A program made the position numbers and the translations under genes. A DNA stretch of 64,000 bases from RI-106 sp964496875. GTDB taxonomy: Bacteria > Cyanobacteriota > Vampirovibrionia > Obscuribacterales > Obscuribacteraceae. The DNA lies in contig CAZCBH010000013.1 in assembly GCA_964496875.1 (NCBI GenBank), forward strand, positions 1 through 64,000, given 5' to 3'. Below are positions 61,397-64,000 of this stretch, in pieces. Position 1 is the first letter of the stretch. Every line of letters begins with the position of its first letter. The notes beneath the pieces were generated by a model. The model saw only the letters and a program-made list of their open reading frames with translations. It made no database searches and was not told the origin of the DNA.

Positions 61397-63991
61397 CTAG
61401 CCGTGGATAGTTTTTTGAATTGTATCGAGCAATCCATCAATTCTTTCGACATTGGTCTCTTCGAGGAAAACGGCAAGAATACCGACATCTACATCGGTCA
61501 GTACCGTGGTTTTCGCATGGCCATTGTCTCTGGTCAGCATTACCATCTGGCGCAGTTTGCCAATCTCGAGCTTTTTGGTGGTCAGGTTGGAAGTGCTGAG
61601 AAGAGCTGTGGATAGTGCTCCCATCATGTCTTTGTCCCAGCCTTCTCTCAGGGTGGATGCCATCACCAGTCCATCGTGACCGACTACGATACTGCCGGCG
61701 ACACCATCGTATTGATCGATTTTAGTGAGCAGGTCGCTTATGCCTTTGCCCCGGGCTGCAGATATGATGCGGGCGTTGGAGAGTCCTTTGCCGAGCTCTT
61801 TGGATTCGCCGGCCTTGATTATTTTCTCGACTGCCTGCTTGTCTATAAGCAGTTTGCCGATAGTTTTCATCGTACCCTGGTCCGCTGTTTCTGGCAGTTT
61901 CGCCACCGCTTTACCTGATAGGCGACCGAAATCCTTCAGCTTCTCCGCTGCTTCGCGGGCGGCTTTGGCCTCGGAGCTCAGGCTTTCGGTCGGTACGACC
62001 ACCTCTTCTTCTTCTTCTTCCTCTTCGTGGTCGAGATCGGCATCGGTTTCGTTCAGGCTCTGCTCCTCTTCCAGGCTATGCAGCAGTCCTTCGACGGTGT
62101 TCTTCAGGCTGGGAATCTTAGAGAGGGTATCGGAGAATCTTCCGGGTTTACTGGCTTCTTCTCGAATCCGTTTGGCTTGTTCCTCGTTCAGAGCCGGCAT
62201 GTCTCCGGTCTGTTTGGGGGTCTTGATAGCGCTATCCGGTTTGTCCTTCAGTTTGGCCAGGCTGTCGGCATCCACATCTTTCTGGGCTTCGGTGGTCAAT
62301 CCGGCGAAGATGTCGTCCACATCGTCATCTTGGAGCTTGAAGATGCCCTGTTCTTCTTCTTCTTCTTCTTCTTCTTCTTTTGCCGCGGGCTCTTTCTTTA
62401 GTTCGCCGACCTCTTTCTGTGCCTCTTCCGGTGCGAGACTGGAAAATATGTCGTCTATTTCGGAGCCTACATCCTGATTGAAGAGCTTCTCTTCGGCGGG
62501 TGCTTCGGCGATCTCTGATTTGACTTCAGTCGCCCCTACTTCTCGCTGGGCTTCTTCCGGAGCGAGAGTCGAGAAAATATCATCGATTTCGGAGTCGACA
62601 CCGGCTTCGAAGACTTTCTCTCCGGCGTCGGCGATGTCTTCTGTTTTCTCAACCTCTGCTTCAGGCTCTTCGTCGTCCGAGAGCTCCATGAAACGCTTGG
62701 AGAGAAGACCGCTGACAGAATCATCCAGTCCGCTCTCCGCTTCGGCAAGAGCTTCCGGAGCAGCTTCTGGGGTGCTTACTGAATCTTGCGAGATTTCTGA
62801 TTCCGAATCTACTCTGTCGAGGAGGCTTTCCAGTTTAGGGCTAACCACCGGCTCTTCTATTACTTTTGCTTCTGCTATCGGCTCAGGTTCCGGCTCTTTA
62901 ACCGCCGGTTCGGGCATGACCTCGACTGCTGCCTTGGGTTTGTCTATTTCGTCCAGATCATCGAACAGGTAGTCGGCATGAATCTCCTCCGGGGCTTCGA
63001 ATTTTGCTTTCTCCCGGGCGACTGGTTTTGGTTGGGGTTGGGTTTGGACCTGGGGTTCGGGAGCTCTGGTCACAGGCTCCGGAGCCCGCTCCAACGGTTT
63101 TGCTTCTATTGCCGCCGGTTTATCGTTCTCTTCTTCGTCGGTGTCGAGTCGATCTAATAAACTGCGAAGATCGCCGCTACTTTCGGTCAGCTTGGTTTCC
63201 GGATCGGCTACCGAGCCTGTGCCGCTGGCAGAAAGGGCCTGTAACTTCGTGAAGGTGCTGGTGTTTCTCCGTCTTGCCGCCTGCATGCGATTGCCGGTCG
63301 CCGACGGCGAGGCTGACGCATCCGCAGTCGAGGCGGAAGCGGCGGGTAGCTGGGGCGTCGGGTTCAGCGGTCCGGAGAGCATCTCGTCCGAAGCTTCCAG
63401 GTCGATTTCCACCTGGGGCGGGCTTGTGTAAGGTTTTCTCTCTTCGGCAGCCGGGGCTTCCTGAGCCGGGAGATCCTGCTTCGAGCTGGTAACTCCCCTC
63501 AGTTTGTTTACGGAAGTCTTGGGGCTCGGTGCGGACGTCTCGAGAGCCGCAGCCACTGCTCCGGCATTCAGAGCTCCGGGTTCGAGAGTCGCTTCTGTAC
63601 TCTTGCCTTTGAGGCGATCGAGTCCGCCATCGGCAAAGGCGTCGATGGGCTCCAGTTTGTAGAGGACCCTCGCCGTGAGGATACCACCGAGGTTCATGAT
63701 TACCAGTTGGGCGGTGCTGAACTCCAGGTCCATACCGGGATTGACTTTCCAGAAATTGCAAAAGACATTGCCCAGAGCACCGTAGAAACAAGAGAAAGCC
63801 ACCATCGACAGACCGACTTTGTACTTTTGAACAAAGTTGCCGCGGTCGAAGAGAATGAGGGCTGCTATAAGACTGACACCGAGTTCGACAAGGACAAGGA
63901 CGGCGTAGTGGAAGTGATAGCTGCCGGCGAAAGTCTCGAGTTTTGGAAGAAAGGCTATAGAGGCACCGAAAACCAGGACGGCTACCATCAA
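61397..63991 (-). CDS. Membrane-anchored Roadblock/LC7 protein (start may lie beyond window)
   Basis: The 864 visible residues start at TTG 63991 or ATG 63988, but the frame is open to the window edge, so a few N-terminal residues may be missing. Four membrane helices (1-~115) precede a ~600-residue acidic, Pro/Ser-rich disordered stretch. This includes three copies of an EIDDIF-S-x-L-APEEAQ-type motif (~456-570) and a Glu run. The C-terminal ~120 residues (~740-860) are a Roadblock/LC7 domain (YDGVAGSIVVGHDGLVMAS, KLEIGKLRQMVML). Such domains usually bind small GTPases (as MglB does); none is visible here. A large signalling or polarity scaffold is a fair inference. Confidence 0.85.
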   Translation of the reverse strand: MMVAVLVFGASIAFLPKLETFAGSYHFHYAVLVLVELGVSLIAALILFDRGNFVQKYKVGLSMVAFSCFYGALGNVFCNFWKVNPGMDLEFSTAQLVIMNLGGILTARVLYKLEPIDAFADGGLDRLKGKSTEATLEPGALNAGAVAAALETSAPSPKTSVNKLRGVTSSKQDLPAQEAPAAEERKPYTSPPQVEIDLEASDEMLSGPLNPTPQLPAASASTADASASPSATGNRMQAARRRNTSTFTKLQALSASGTGSVADPETKLTESSGDLRSLLDRLDTDEEENDKPAAIEAKPLERAPEPVTRAPEPQVQTQPQPKPVAREKAKFEAPEEIHADYLFDDLDEIDKPKAAVEVMPEPAVKEPEPEPIAEAKVIEEPVVSPKLESLLDRVDSESEISQDSVSTPEAAPEALAEAESGLDDSVSGLLSKRFMELSDDEEPEAEVEKTEDIADAGEKVFEAGVDSEIDDIFSTLAPEEAQREVGATEVKSEIAEAPAEEKLFNQDVGSEIDDIFSSLAPEEAQKEVGELKKEPAAKEEEEEEEEEQGIFKLQDDDVDDIFAGLTTEAQKDVDADSLAKLKDKPDSAIKTPKQTGDMPALNEEQAKRIREEASKPGRFSDTLSKIPSLKNTVEGLLHSLEEEQSLNETDADLDHEEEEEEEEVVVPTESLSSEAKAAREAAEKLKDFGRLSGKAVAKLPETADQGTMKTIGKLLIDKQAVEKIIKAGESKELGKGLSNARIISAARGKGISDLLTKIDQYDGVAGSIVVGHDGLVMASTLREGWDKDMMGALSTALLSTSNLTTKKLEIGKLRQMVMLTRDNGHAKTTVLTDVDVGILAVFLEETNVERIDGLLDTIQKTIHG
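62280..62620 (-). repeat. Three coding repeats of a DDIF motif
   Basis: The Roadblock protein contains SEIDDIFSTLAPEEAQREV, SEIDDIFSSLAPEEAQKEV and DDVDDIFAGLTTEAQKDV, spaced ~35-45 residues apart. The conservation within disordered sequence suggests short docking motifs. Confidence 0.75.
62351..62379 (-). repeat. Trinucleotide (TTC)n microsatellite encoding a Glu run
   Basis: Nine to ten TTC units on the plus strand encode a Glu run in the disordered part of the Roadblock protein. Length may vary among strains. Confidence 0.85.
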
Positions 63992-64000
63992 TACCGGAGA

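Noticed and set aside
61725..62477. 250-residue Ser-rich frame opposite the Roadblock gene
   Set aside because: Its poly-Ser is the complement of GAA/GAG repeats encoding the acidic linker.

Overview
The window looks like chromosome from a free-living heterotrophic bacterium related to Cyanobacteria, most plausibly a non-photosynthetic Vampirovibrionia/Melainabacteria-type organism such as the Obscuribacter group. This placement is an inference. It rests on a tRNA-Lys anticodon arm of the cyanobacterial/plastid type, a short single-RRM RNA-binding protein of the cyanobacterial Rbp kind, LRV-repeat proteins, and many long low-complexity or coiled-coil proteins. No rRNA, CRISPR array, insertion sequence or prophage was seen. 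Two 100-N scaffold gaps are present. One (22130-22229) is flanked by an exact 55-bp duplication and is an assembly overlap, so the proline dehydrogenase it splits is probably intact. The other (60520-60619) hides the redox-active part of a DsbD-like protein.

Layout. 1-2.3 kb: end of a zinc-ribbon gene and glycogen branching enzyme. 2.5-11.7 kb: a Q/N-rich exported protein, an unknown protein, and a same-strand run of three very long coiled-coil proteins. 11.9-17.0 kb: the complete pyruvate dehydrogenase operon (E1a-E1b-E2-E3), divergent from lipA (17.2 kb), which makes the E2 cofactor. 18-26.8 kb: secreted unknowns, an AhpD-like protein, an LRV-repeat protein, proline dehydrogenase, an AlkA-type DNA glycosylase and an LRR protein, closed by tRNA-Lys(TTT). 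27.1-32.4 kb: a reductive pyrimidine (or related amide) catabolic operon with a class III aminotransferase, a beta-ureidopropionase-like amidase, PreT and PreA, behind a promoter and a leader hairpin. 32.5-34.6 kb: a tail-anchored pseudokinase and a dihydroorotate dehydrogenase with an unusual catalytic residue.

35.3-36.8 kb: an RRM protein divergent from a short LRV-like protein; the intergenic region carries two near-identical operator-like sites, one at each start point. 36.8-44.2 kb: a six-gene membrane oxidoreductase related to group 4 hydrogenases and complex I. Its large subunit has lost the nickel-binding cysteines, so it fits the energy-converting-hydrogenase-related (Ehr) complexes. 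An ArsR-type regulator and a ribbon-helix-helix protein sit just upstream. 45.3-50.1 kb: three co-directional genes, namely a TPR plus metzincin-motif protein, a SWIM zinc-finger protein and a large partner overlapping it by ATGA. 50.1-57.4 kb: a four-gene envelope operon (two GT-C-like membrane proteins, an AI-2E-family permease, an exported TPR protein). 57.6-64 kb: a GH1 beta-glycosidase, a DsbD-like protein, a Bcp-type peroxiredoxin, and a membrane-anchored Roadblock/LC7 protein that runs to the window edge.

The best candidates for undescribed biology are the Ni-less Ehr-type complex with its adjacent ArsR gene, the giant coiled-coil operon, the twin-operator RRM/LRV pair, and the metzincin-SWIM-partner cluster.
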